Source: DASZHJ01 sp035517495
GTDB taxonomy: Bacteria > Pseudomonadota > Alphaproteobacteria > ATCC43930 > CGMCC-115725
Assembly (NCBI GenBank): GCA_035517495.1
Contig: DATIYT010000024.1
Coordinates: forward strand, 1-64,000
DNA length: 64,000 nt
Direction: 5' to 3'
The translations under genes and the position numbers were made by a program. The notes below the pieces were generated by a model that saw only the letters and a list, made by a program, of their open reading frames with translations, had not been told where the DNA came from and ran no database searches. Positions 1 through 8,412 of this stretch are shown one piece after another (position 1 is the stretch's first letter; each line of letters opens with the position of its first letter).

Positions 1-915
1 GCCGGCGTGCGTGAGGAGGAAGAGATCGCGCTCGTCGATGCCGAAACCGGCGACATCCTCGCCGTCATGGAGGTGCGCGAGAAATACGCGATCGACAAGC
101 AGCTCGAGGCCGAGCACGTCTACCGCACCACCGACCCGAAGCACCCCGGCGTCGCCAAAGTGCTGGCGCAGGGCGAGGTCAACCTCGCCGGCCGCGTCAT
201 GGTGCTGAGCGAGGGCGAATACCCGTCGAAATATCCCGAGCTCTATATCCGCCCGGCGCAGGCGCGCGCCATGTTCCTGCAGAAGGGCTGGTCGAACGTC
301 GCCGCCTTCCAGACCCGCAATCCCATGCACCGCAGCCACGAGTATCTGGTCAAGATCGCGGTCGAGGTGATGGACGGCGTCTTCATCCATCAGGTGCTGG
401 GCAAGCTGAAAGAGGGCGACATCCCGGCCGACGTGCGCACGCGCGCGATCCAGGCGATGATCGACAATTATTTCCGCCCGGGCACGGTCATCCAGGCCGG
501 CTATCCGATCGAGATGCGCTATGCGGGCCCGCGCGAGGCGCTGCTTCACGCCCTCATCCGCCAGAATTTCGGTTGCTCGCACCTCATCGTCGGACGCGAC
601 CATGCCGGGGTCGGCGACTACTACGGTCCCTTCGATGCGCATCACATCTTCGATCAGCTGTGGGACGGCGCGCTGCAAACCAAAGCGCTGAAGATCGACG
701 TCACGTTCTATTGCCGGAAGTGCTATGGAATGGCGACGGCAAAGACCTGCCCGCACGATCCAAAGTATCGCATCTCGATTTCCGGCACTCAGCAGCGCGA
801 GATGCTCTCCACCGACGCGGAGATACCGCCCGAGTTCAGCCGGCCCGAGGTGGTGGCGATCCTCAAGGAATATTACGCAAGCCTGCGCCCCCCAGGATCG
901 GGGCGGGCGTCATGA
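1..915 (+). CDS. sat: Sulfate adenylyltransferase (ATP sulfurylase), 5' end cut by window
   Basis: Makes adenylyl sulfate (APS) and pyrophosphate from ATP and sulfate, the first step of sulfate activation. The frame is open to the window edge, so the gene starts upstream. About 300 residues are visible against about 390 in the single-chain Sat/Met3 family, so most of the N-terminal PUA-like domain is missing. The nucleotide-binding motif QTRNPMHR lies near nt 310-333, followed by the conserved GRDHAG (near nt 592-609) and a cysteine group CRKC plus a later Cys (near nt 712-752) that in related enzymes binds zinc. It is the Sat type, not the CysD/CysN heterodimer. The stop overlaps the next gene as ATGA, implying translational coupling. 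Confidence 0.95.
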   Translation, partial: AGVREEEEIALVDAETGDILAVMEVREKYAIDKQLEAEHVYRTTDPKHPGVAKVLAQGEVNLAGRVMVLSEGEYPSKYPELYIRPAQARAMFLQKGWSNVAAFQTRNPMHRSHEYLVKIAVEVMDGVFIHQVLGKLKEGDIPADVRTRAIQAMIDNYFRPGTVIQAGYPIEMRYAGPREALLHALIRQNFGCSHLIVGRDHAGVGDYYGPFDAHHIFDQLWDGALQTKALKIDVTFYCRKCYGMATAKTCPHDPKYRISISGTQQREMLSTDAEIPPEFSRPEVVAILKEYYASLRPPGSGRAS

Positions 916-1682
916 TCATCGCGCAGATTTCCGATACCCACATCGCCGTGGATATACCCGAAGCCGACCAGCGAATGTGGGACCTCGCGCGCTCGATCGC
1001 GAATATCAACACCCTTGATCCGACCCCCGATGTGATTGTTCACACGGGGGATATCGTTCACAGCGGGCGGCCGGACGAATACGCTTTGGCGGCGTCCACG
1101 CTCGCAAAGGCGCGCGCGCCGGTCTATGTCGTGGCGGGCAACAAGGACAACCGTGCGAATTTGCACGAGGCCTTTTTGTCACGCGGATACCTCGCGCCCG
1201 AACCCGACTTTGTCGATTATGCGATCGACGACTATCCGGTCAGGCTCATCGTGCTGGATACCCTGAGCGCGAGCAGCAACAGGGGCGACTTTTGCGCCGA
1301 GCGGGTTAAGCGACTTATCGACCTGATCGATGCCGAGACCACCAAGCCTGTTGCGGTTTTTACGCACCATCCGCCGTTCGTGGTGACGGTCGGTCCGCAC
1401 CCGCTCCATTTCGAAGCACCGGAACCCATGTCGCGGTTGCAGCAGGCATTGCAGCGCTCCGGGCGCGTCGTCGCGGTCTTCAGCGGTCATGTTCACCGGC
1501 CGGCGGCCGGTCATATCGGGAACATTCCGGCGAGCGTGGTGCCGTGCATCGCGACGACGCTGCGCAAAGGTGACTATCCCGCACACATGAAAAGTCGACC
1601 GGTCTATCACGTCCACCGATTCGATCGGGATGGCGGATTTGTGACCGAAACGCGGATTGTCGGACCGGAGACGTCGACCTGA
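912..1682 (+). CDS. Metallophosphoesterase, class III cyclic-nucleotide phosphodiesterase (CpdA-like)
   Basis: A 256-residue calcineurin-like phosphoesterase. The five metal-site blocks are visible in order: DTH (D8, H10), GD (D47), GNKD (N77), HH (H152/H153) and GHVH (H193, H195). This layout matches CpdA-type phosphodiesterases, whose substrates include 3',5'-cAMP; the substrate here is unknown. The third block normally reads GNH[D/E], and its His is thought to act as proton donor. Here it is Lys78, which may change activity. The start was chosen because ATG at 912 overlaps the sat stop as ATGA and begins directly at the first beta-strand. A longer frame upstream lies inside sat and is not credible. 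Confidence 0.85.
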   Translation: MIIAQISDTHIAVDIPEADQRMWDLARSIANINTLDPTPDVIVHTGDIVHSGRPDEYALAASTLAKARAPVYVVAGNKDNRANLHEAFLSRGYLAPEPDFVDYAIDDYPVRLIVLDTLSASSNRGDFCAERVKRLIDLIDAETTKPVAVFTHHPPFVVTVGPHPLHFEAPEPMSRLQQALQRSGRVVAVFSGHVHRPAAGHIGNIPASVVPCIATTLRKGDYPAHMKSRPVYHVHRFDRDGGFVTETRIVGPETST

Positions 1683-1830
1683 GACTCCGTCCTGCCATGC
1701 GCAGACGCCTTAGATCGTAGCCAGCAATTAAGCTCGGCTTCGAGGCCTATATCTGTTGCATGCGCTCTCGGGATGATAAGGTCGAGCCAACACGGCTGAA
1801 AGCCGCCGCTATCTCGGGGGAGGAACCGTC

Positions 1831-2895
1831 ATGAAGATTGTTACCGCTGTCAGTGCGCTTGCGCTTTTTCTGTTGCCGCTTGGAGCCGCGCTGGCGGCGG
1901 ATTACCCCGAACCGAAACAAGGCGACTGGATCGCGCACGATTTCAAGTTCCACACCGGCGAAACGATGCCGGAGGTCAAGCTGCACTACACGACGGTCGG
2001 CGATCCCACGGGTATCCCAATCGTGGTGCTGCACGGCACGGGCGGTTCGGCCGCAAACCAGCTCACTCCGGCCTTCGCGGGCCTGTTGTTCGGCCCCGGC
2101 CAGCCGCTGGACGCCACCAAGTACTACATCATCATTCCCGATGCGCTGGGCCACGGCAAAAGCACAAAACCTTCGGACGGCCTCAAGGCGAAATTTCCCC
2201 AATACGACTACGCCGACATGGTGGACGCGCAATACCGCCTGCTCACCGAGGGGCTCCACATCAAGCACGCTCGGCTGATCATCGGCAATTCCATGGGCGG
2301 CATGCATACGTGGCTCTGGGGCGAGAAATATCCCGAATTCATGGACGCGCTGGTGCCGATGGCGTCGCAGCCGACGCCCATGGCGGCCCGCAACTGGATG
2401 CTGCGGCGGATGATGATCGAGACCATCAAGGCCGATCCCGATTATAACGGCGGCGACTACACCACCGAGCCGAAGTTCCTCAAGATCGCCAACGTGTTCT
2501 TCGGCATCGCCACCGCCGGCGGCACACTCCACTATCAAAAGATCGCGCCCACCCGCGCTCTCGCCGACAAGCTCGTGGATGAGCGTTTAGCAGCACCGGG
2601 GCCGGCCGACGCCAACGACTTCATCTGGGCCTGGAGCTCATCGGCCGACTACGATCCGCAGCCCGACCTCTGGAAGATTCAGGCCTGGGTGCTCGCCATC
2701 AACTCCGCCGACGACGAACGCAATCCGCCGGACACCGGCATTACGGTGCGGGCGATGAAGCCGCTGAAGCACGCGAAGCTCTATCTCATCCCCGCGAGCG
2801 ACGAGACCACGGGCCACCTCACCACGAGCAACGCAAGGTTCTATGCGCAGGAACTCGAGAAGCTGCTGCGCATGGCGCCGCAACGTGGGATGTAG
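1831..2895 (+). CDS. Secreted alpha/beta hydrolase, MetX (homoserine O-acetyltransferase)-like fold
   Basis: A 354-residue alpha/beta hydrolase with an N-terminal signal peptide (residues 1-23, ending ALAAD), so it is probably periplasmic. An oxyanion HGTGG motif sits at 69-73, the nucleophile elbow GNSMGG has Ser154, and the likely acid and base are Asp294/295 and His329 (TTGHL). The core and the GNSMGG elbow resemble the homoserine acetyltransferase branch, but a secreted protein is unlikely to make methionine, so an esterase or acyltransferase role is more plausible. A strong Shine-Dalgarno (GGGGAGGA) precedes the ATG. It stands alone on the plus strand with 148 nt upstream. Confidence 0.8.
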   Translation: MKIVTAVSALALFLLPLGAALAADYPEPKQGDWIAHDFKFHTGETMPEVKLHYTTVGDPTGIPIVVLHGTGGSAANQLTPAFAGLLFGPGQPLDATKYYIIIPDALGHGKSTKPSDGLKAKFPQYDYADMVDAQYRLLTEGLHIKHARLIIGNSMGGMHTWLWGEKYPEFMDALVPMASQPTPMAARNWMLRRMMIETIKADPDYNGGDYTTEPKFLKIANVFFGIATAGGTLHYQKIAPTRALADKLVDERLAAPGPADANDFIWAWSSSADYDPQPDLWKIQAWVLAINSADDERNPPDTGITVRAMKPLKHAKLYLIPASDETTGHLTTSNARFYAQELEKLLRMAPQRGM

Positions 2896-2909
2896 GGGGC
2901 GGCGCTGAC

Positions 2910-3041
2910 GTGATCGCAATCGAGAGAAGCGGCATCATCCTTCATACCGAAAGGTATAGGGAATGCGTCGCCTTCTATCGCGATGTACTCGGCTTGCCGG
3001 TGGAATTCACCAAGGACGAACCCGACGAGCCCCTCACCTGA
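2910..3041 (+). pseudogene. Remnant of a glyoxalase/VOC-family gene (N-terminal 43 codons)
   Basis: A GTG-started reading frame of 43 codons that looks like the first beta-alpha-beta unit of a vicinal-oxygen-chelate domain: a strand with the first metal-ligand-like His (GIILHT), then a helix holding RECVAFYRDVLGLPVEF, the usual 'FYRDVLGL' signature of this superfamily. It then ends at a TGA (3039-3041) two bases before the convergent oxidoreductase gene. A working VOC protein needs about 120 residues, so this is most simply a gene cut off by a deletion or rearrangement. No continuation is visible on either strand nearby. Confidence 0.6.
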
Positions 3042-3043
3042 GC

Positions 3044-6000
3044 TTACTCCGCCGCCGATTGGCGGCGGCCCATGCGGGTGAGGCAGCGGTCGATCCAGAG
3101 CCGCGTCAGCTTTTCCTCAAGGCCGTTCTGCTCGAGCCGCGCTCGCAAATTCGCGAAATCGACATGGTCGATCGGCTGATCCTGGTTGAAGCACGAGAAC
3201 ACCACGGTCTCGGCGCCGGTCTCGGGGTCGCGGTGCATCTGGAGGCACTGCGCGCAGATCTCCTTCATCATGCATTGCATGGGCGAGTTGATGGAGGCGA
3301 TCCCGCGGTGCTTCGGGTCGAGGAAAGGTGCCAGGACATCGTGCCGCGCCTTCGCCACCGCCGCCATCATTCCGTCCGACCCGATGGCGATGAGGCGATC
3401 GACGGACGCGAGCGGAATCTCGGCCGGACCCAAGCGCCCTTCCCCATAGGCGCGCATGGCCTCGACAATGTTGGCCACCACGGCCTTGTCTTGAGTCCGC
3501 GTGGGCGCAAAGCCCGGCGCCTCATCGCAGCACCAGACCACCACATCCGCCGCGCGTTCGATCTCCGCGACCTTGTAGCGGTCCTGCATCTCCTTGTAGC
3601 CCGCGAAGTACAGCACGCGGGAACCTTTGGCGCGCAGTCCCTGACCGATCGAAAACAGCACGGCGTTGCCGAGACCGCCGCCCGCCAACAGCGCCGTTTC
3701 GCGGCCGGGCAGTTCCGTCGGGTTTCCCGTCGGCCCCATCAGGATCACGGGCTCGCCGGGTTCCAACAGGGTGCAGAGATCGGAGGAACCACCCATCTCC
3801 AAAACGATCGTCGAGAGCAAGCCTCGCTCGCGATCGACCGAGGCGCCGGTGAGAGCGATACCTTCCATGGTGAGGCGCGTGCCCTCGATCTGATGTGCAA
3901 GCGTCTCGTAGTTTTGCAGCCGATAGAATTGCCCGGGCTCGAAGGCGCGCGCGGCCATGGGCGCACGCACCACCACCTCGACGATGCGCGGCGTCAGGCG
4001 ATTGACGGCGTGCACGCTGGCGCGCAGCTCGTCATCGAGGCGCGCGACCAGCGTTGCGGCGCCGGGTGACGAGGGTTCGCGTCGCGTCAGCACCCGGGTC
4101 AGCACGGGATAACCCTGCTTGGCGCTCGCCATCGCCTTCACGACATTGCCGGCAAAGGAAGGATGCAAATCCCCGAAGAAGCTGAGCGCGCGGCCGTCCT
4201 GCTCGACGCTCATGAGCACGCGCGGAACCGCGGGCTTCGCCACCCGCTCCGGCGAGACCGGCTTCCCCTCCTCGTCCACCGCCCGGAAATAACGGCCGTC
4301 GAGAGCGACGTGCTCGGGGTCTTCGCGGTTCAGCACGGTATTTGGCTGAGTCCCGGCCGCGACCAGGATGGTGTGGGCGGGCAAAGTCACATGCGGCTCA
4401 CCCTCGCCGCTCGAACAGACCAGCGCTCGCGCCGCGCCGTGGCGATCGAGCACGACCTCGAGCGGCGTCATGCCCTCGGCGAAGCGCACCCCCTCCTCCA
4501 TCGCCTTCGCGACTTCCTCGTGGTTGAGAGTATAGCTGGGAGCGTCGATCAGACGCCGCCGGTAGGCGATGGTGACGCCGCCCCAGCTCGTCAGCAGCTC
4601 GATCACCTTTGGCGGCCGGCCCTCGCGGGATGCGGCTGCGCGCTCGGTGCGGAGCGCCTTCGCGTGAGCGATGAATTCGGCGGCGATCTCGGCATCCTCG
4701 GCAGACCAGTCCGCACGCACCACCGCCTCACCGCGCTCCGTGATCAAGGTCTCGTAGCGCAGCAGGAATTTTTCCACCTGCACCCCGTAGTACGCGAGCG
4801 ATTCCGTCGCGGTGTCGATCGCCGTCAATCCGCCGCCGATCACCACCACCGGCAGCCGCACCAGCAAATTGGCGAGGCTGTCGGTCTTTGCGGCACCGGT
4901 GAGCTGCAGAGCCATCAGGAAGTCCGAAGCTTGGCGCACGCCGCGCGCCAGCCCGTTCTTCATGGGGACATATGTGGGCTTGCCGGCACCGGCACAGAGC
5001 GCGATGTGATCAAATCCCAGCGCGAAAGCGCTCTCGATGGTGAGCGTGCCGCCGAAGCGCACCCCGCCATACATCGTGAACTCGCGGCGCCGCTCCAGCA
5101 GCAGCCTTATGAGCTTCAGGAAATTCTTGTCCCATCGCACGGTTATTCCGTATTCGGCGACACCACCGAAGCCCGCCATCGTGCGGCTTTCCAGCGGCTC
5201 GCGCAGCATCTCGATGTCGCGGATCGGTCGAAATGCATGGCGCTTTCCGGCGGCATCGATGCCGCCGATGTCCGCGGGCAGCGGCTCGATCTTGAGTCCG
5301 TCGATACCGACGACCGTGTGGCCGTCGTTCATGAGGTGGTGCGCGAGCGTGAACCCGGCGGGACCGAGCCCGACCACCAGCACCTTGTAGCCGCTGGGCG
5401 CTTTTGGCAGCGGGCGCCCGAGATCGAGCGGATTCCAGCGCGTGAGCAAGCTCAGGATTTCAAAGCCCCAGGGCAGGCCGAGCACGTCCTTGAGCATGCG
5501 GGTCTCGATCTGCGGGATGTCGACGGGTTCCTGCTTTTGATAGATGCAGGCCTTCATGCAGTCGTTGCAGATGCGATGCCCGGTCGCCGCCAGCATGGGA
5601 TTGTCGATCGCGGCGATCGCCAAGGCGCCGATGCTGTAGCCTTCGCTCTTGACCAGGTTCATCTCGGAGATTTTTTCCTCGAGCGGGCAGCCCGCGAGGG
5701 TGACGCCGAACTGAGTCTTCTGGAAGGTTCCGCTCTTCTTGTCTTTGAGGCCGTGCGAGCAACTGTCCTTGCCCTGGTTGTGGCACCAGATGCAGTAGTT
5801 GGCGTGATCGAGCGCGCCGCGCAAATCCATGCCGGGGTCGGTCAGCGCGAAACCTTCGCGCTCCCGCCAATGCCCCGGCGAAAGGCGCAGCATCGCGACA
5901 CCATGCTCCGTCACCGTCTCGACCGGCACCAGACACGTCATGTCGATCTTATGGGGCACCTTGAACAGAACGCCGGAGCGATGCTTGCGGCGGCCCGCTG

Positions 6001-6544
6001 GAGCCAACGTCGCCCAGGCGGCGTAGCGCGCGGCGAGATCGAGCGCCGCCGCGTGCTCCACCTCATTCTCCGTCCAGGCACTCACGTGCTTGGCGTAGCT
6101 CGCTTCCGTGAGCGGTTCTCCGGTGAGCGCCTCTAGTTCGTTTGCGAGAGCCTCACCGTGATGCGCAGCGGCCTGCTCGGCGCTCACACCCTTGACCGCG
6201 CGGCGCTGAACGAAGAGCCGCTTTACCGTATAGAGCGGTGCAAGTTCATGGTGACGCGCTTGCAGCGCCCGCACCTCCGCGGCGATGCCGAACAGCGCGC
6301 CGACAAAATCCTCAAGATGCGGCGCCAGGTCGATCAGGAGCTGCGAGTGCGCCTTGGCCTCGATCGATTGAGGCGCGCGCCGCGCCGCCATCAGCCGATT
6401 GTGCAGCTCCGCGTCGCCGGCCACGAGATGCGCAACGAACGCTGCGTCGAGGCGCACGAGTCCCTCGCGACGATAGAGATCGTCGAACGCAAGACCATGC
6501 TGCAAACGCAATTCGCCGGTCACTCGCGACTCCGGATACCCCAA
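3044..6544 (-). CDS. Large FAD/NAD(P)H flavoprotein: Fe-S GltD-like core fused to PyrK-like electron-transfer domain
   Basis: A 1166-residue cytoplasmic protein in three parts. Residues 1-240 are a helical region I do not recognise. Residues 250-580 hold cysteines at 251, 254, 262, 286, 326, 329 and 333 (probable iron-sulfur ligands), a first Rossmann motif VVGLGPAG near 391-398 and a second VVVIGGG near 567-572, as in the glutamate-synthase small subunit and related oxidoreductases. From about 850 a ferredoxin-reductase/PyrK-like module follows (EPGQFYRLQ, then GGGLGNAV), ending in C1091, C1097, C1100, C1118, a PyrK-type [2Fe-2S] spacing. It likely moves electrons between NAD(P)H and an unknown acceptor. 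The start is TTG at 6544, four codons after an in-frame stop; a slightly internal start is possible. Confidence 0.8.
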   Translation of the reverse strand: MGYPESRVTGELRLQHGLAFDDLYRREGLVRLDAAFVAHLVAGDAELHNRLMAARRAPQSIEAKAHSQLLIDLAPHLEDFVGALFGIAAEVRALQARHHELAPLYTVKRLFVQRRAVKGVSAEQAAAHHGEALANELEALTGEPLTEASYAKHVSAWTENEVEHAAALDLAARYAAWATLAPAGRRKHRSGVLFKVPHKIDMTCLVPVETVTEHGVAMLRLSPGHWREREGFALTDPGMDLRGALDHANYCIWCHNQGKDSCSHGLKDKKSGTFQKTQFGVTLAGCPLEEKISEMNLVKSEGYSIGALAIAAIDNPMLAATGHRICNDCMKACIYQKQEPVDIPQIETRMLKDVLGLPWGFEILSLLTRWNPLDLGRPLPKAPSGYKVLVVGLGPAGFTLAHHLMNDGHTVVGIDGLKIEPLPADIGGIDAAGKRHAFRPIRDIEMLREPLESRTMAGFGGVAEYGITVRWDKNFLKLIRLLLERRREFTMYGGVRFGGTLTIESAFALGFDHIALCAGAGKPTYVPMKNGLARGVRQASDFLMALQLTGAAKTDSLANLLVRLPVVVIGGGLTAIDTATESLAYYGVQVEKFLLRYETLITERGEAVVRADWSAEDAEIAAEFIAHAKALRTERAAASREGRPPKVIELLTSWGGVTIAYRRRLIDAPSYTLNHEEVAKAMEEGVRFAEGMTPLEVVLDRHGAARALVCSSGEGEPHVTLPAHTILVAAGTQPNTVLNREDPEHVALDGRYFRAVDEEGKPVSPERVAKPAVPRVLMSVEQDGRALSFFGDLHPSFAGNVVKAMASAKQGYPVLTRVLTRREPSSPGAATLVARLDDELRASVHAVNRLTPRIVEVVVRAPMAARAFEPGQFYRLQNYETLAHQIEGTRLTMEGIALTGASVDRERGLLSTIVLEMGGSSDLCTLLEPGEPVILMGPTGNPTELPGRETALLAGGGLGNAVLFSIGQGLRAKGSRVLYFAGYKEMQDRYKVAEIERAADVVVWCCDEAPGFAPTRTQDKAVVANIVEAMRAYGEGRLGPAEIPLASVDRLIAIGSDGMMAAVAKARHDVLAPFLDPKHRGIASINSPMQCMMKEICAQCLQMHRDPETGAETVVFSCFNQDQPIDHVDFANLRARLEQNGLEEKLTRLWIDRCLTRMGRRQSAAE

Positions 6545-6642
6545 AAGCCGCGCTCAATACCGCATAGGCGCGCATTTTGTACATGGGCTTGGTGACGCAT
6601 GCCCCAGCTAAACCCCAGAATTTCTGCGGATATTGAAAAGGT

Positions 6643-8061
6643 TCAGCCCACGCTGGCCGCGAAGACGCGGGCATAATTGCCACCCAGTATCTTAGCGGCC
6701 TCGGCGGGCGCAAACCCCTGTGCCAGCAATGCCGCCGCTAGATCGGGCAGGTCGCTGTAGCTGGCGAACGCCGATGGCGACAACAAGCCCAGCATGTCGC
6801 TGCCGATCCCCACGTGATCGATGCCGACAACCTCAACCATGCGCGCGATGCCCGCGGCGAGCGCCTGCTTGTCGGGAAATATCGTGACCGGCGGCCAGAT
6901 GCCGATGACCCCCCCGGTGCCCGCGATCACCTTGGCGTGGTCGGCCGAAATCACGCGGCTTAGGGGCGGCGGATAGCCGGTGCGCGATGTGGAAAGCGAG
7001 GTGTGCGACAGCACCAGCGGCTTCTGTGTGACCGAAGCCGCGCGCTTTACCAGGTCATAAGTTCCATGCGCCACGTCGACGACGATGCCCAGGCGGTTGC
7101 AGGCGCGGATCACCTCGACGCCGAAATCGGTGAGACCGCCGTGCACCGGCGGCTCGGTCTGGATGTCGCCCAGCTCGTTCACGCGGTAGTGCGTGAGCTG
7201 CAAGTGGCGCAGTTGGCGATCTCGGTAGGCCTCCTCCACGCGCTCGACCGATCCCTCGAGAAAATCCGCGCCCTCGGACGAGACGATAATCGCGGGGCCC
7301 TTAGCCTTGGCCGCGCGAAGCGATGCCGTATTGGTCACGATGACCAGCTGTTCGTCGCTGACGAGTTGGCGAACTCGGATAATCGCGTTCTGGCTCCAGG
7401 CATAGAGCTCGCCCGGCTCGGGCGCGCGGATCGCGCTGATGCGATTGTTGAGCACCCGCGTGACCGGTGTATCCGCGACCATCGCCAGACAGATCACGGA
7501 CATGCCGCCCTCGCGCATGGGACCGGCAACGCCGCCCACGGGCGCACTGCTCCGGCTGCTAATGCGCCCGGCGTGGCTGTGGATGTCGATGGTGAGATTG
7601 CCCGCGATAAGGCCGCGCGCCTCCGCGAGGCGGTCGCTGCCCGCTGGCGATGCCGGCTGCGCTGCGATCGGTGCGGGCACAACAGAGGCAGCAAGCGCGA
7701 GCGACGCGCCCGCCGCCATGACGTCGCGGCGCGAGACCGCAGCGGGCGATAGCGGCGCTTCGCGTGCATCGCGGAGCTGGTATCGCCATCCCGCGGGATC
7801 GTCGATCAGGCGATGCAAGCGCCCATGAAGCCGCACTGGAACGCCTCGTGCGGATATTGGCTCTGCCGCGTAGACTTCGATCGCCCGCGTCGGATCGGTC
7901 GGGAGACAACTCACGCAGCAGATTGGCTCCGGCGCCAGCAGAAAATAGTCGTGGCGATCGGCGATCTCCGCCGGCGCCATCCACCCCTCGACCCCGATCT
8001 CCGCGCCGTCGAAGGCATCGGCGCGGCCGGTCGCGAGGTCCACCCATTCAAGCGTCTGCAT
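6643..8061 (-). CDS. Membrane dipeptidase (peptidase M19) with N-terminal extension and internal Tat-like signal
   Basis: A 472-residue protein whose C-terminal 320 residues are an M19 zinc dipeptidase: metal-site candidates are H161/H163 (DIHSHAG, where classical members have HxD), E263 (SSEGAD), H332 (DVAHGT), H353 (LSHTS) and an Asp in GIGSD near the end. These enzymes cleave dipeptides, often with broad stereospecificity. Unusually, residues 1-105 form a separate domain I do not recognise, and residues 109-135 look like a twin-arginine signal (SRRDVMAAG, then a hydrophobic stretch ending IAAQPA). A Tat signal normally sits at the N-terminus. Start chosen at MQTLEW because the upstream in-frame part has no protein-like features. 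Confidence 0.8.
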   Translation of the reverse strand: MQTLEWVDLATGRADAFDGAEIGVEGWMAPAEIADRHDYFLLAPEPICCVSCLPTDPTRAIEVYAAEPISARGVPVRLHGRLHRLIDDPAGWRYQLRDAREAPLSPAAVSRRDVMAAGASLALAASVVPAPIAAQPASPAGSDRLAEARGLIAGNLTIDIHSHAGRISSRSSAPVGGVAGPMREGGMSVICLAMVADTPVTRVLNNRISAIRAPEPGELYAWSQNAIIRVRQLVSDEQLVIVTNTASLRAAKAKGPAIIVSSEGADFLEGSVERVEEAYRDRQLRHLQLTHYRVNELGDIQTEPPVHGGLTDFGVEVIRACNRLGIVVDVAHGTYDLVKRAASVTQKPLVLSHTSLSTSRTGYPPPLSRVISADHAKVIAGTGGVIGIWPPVTIFPDKQALAAGIARMVEVVGIDHVGIGSDMLGLLSPSAFASYSDLPDLAAALLAQGFAPAEAAKILGGNYARVFAASVG

Positions 8062-8113
8062 GTTGGCTCTCGATACTGTCTGCGAGTGAGCGAACCTAGG
8101 GAGATGCGCGGAT

Positions 8114-8148
8114 GGTTTGGAGATTAGGGGATCAAGATGGGAAAGGAG
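8114..8148 (+). repeat. G-rich dispersed repeat, copy A
   Basis: A G-rich, purine-biased stretch beginning GGTTTGGAGATTAGGGGAT and continuing with AAGATGGGAAAGG. It shares the core TTTGGAGAT-NN-GGRGAT with copy D (16566) and the ATTAGG-GATCA block with copy B (13215). It sits in the 350-nt gap between the M19 gene and a weak open frame. No opposed partner copy is seen nearby, unlike copies B/C and D/E. Confidence 0.5.
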
Positions 8149-8184
8149 AACGGTAGTTGCGTACATTATTGTTGACTTGGACTC

Positions 8185-8379
8185 TTGCGGGAATGGGAGG
8201 ACCGACCGGTAGGCCCGATTTACCGCCCGATGACCTTCATCGATGACCGCTTGTTTCTGGGTGTCGGCACGCGTCTAGCGACGCTCTTCCCACCGATGCC
8301 GGTTTACATTCTCTATGCGCCAGGCCCCGGCCTGCCCTACGATGCCCAGAAACTACCACCACCCGAATACCAGAAGTGA
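8185..8379 (+). CDS. Hypothetical short ORF upstream of the immunity-like gene
   Basis: An unrecognised 64-codon frame starting at TTG, with an internal ATG at 8230 as a possible start. It encodes a Pro-rich C-terminus (PGPGLPYDAQKLPPPEY). It lies 33 nt upstream of the immunity-like gene on the same strand, so it could be a co-transcribed partner, the tail of a decayed toxin, or chance. No ribosome-binding site of note is visible and no family is recognised, so this is weak. Confidence 0.25.
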   Translation: MREWEDRPVGPIYRPMTFIDDRLFLGVGTRLATLFPPMPVYILYAPGPGLPYDAQKLPPPEYQK

Positions 8380-8412
8380 TAGCAATGTTCATATGCGCGC
8401 GAGCCGAAGGCC

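Noticed and set aside
4163..6136. A 657-codon open frame on the plus strand
   Set aside because: It is antisense to the large flavoprotein gene and is a product of high GC content; the minus-strand frame has the family motifs.
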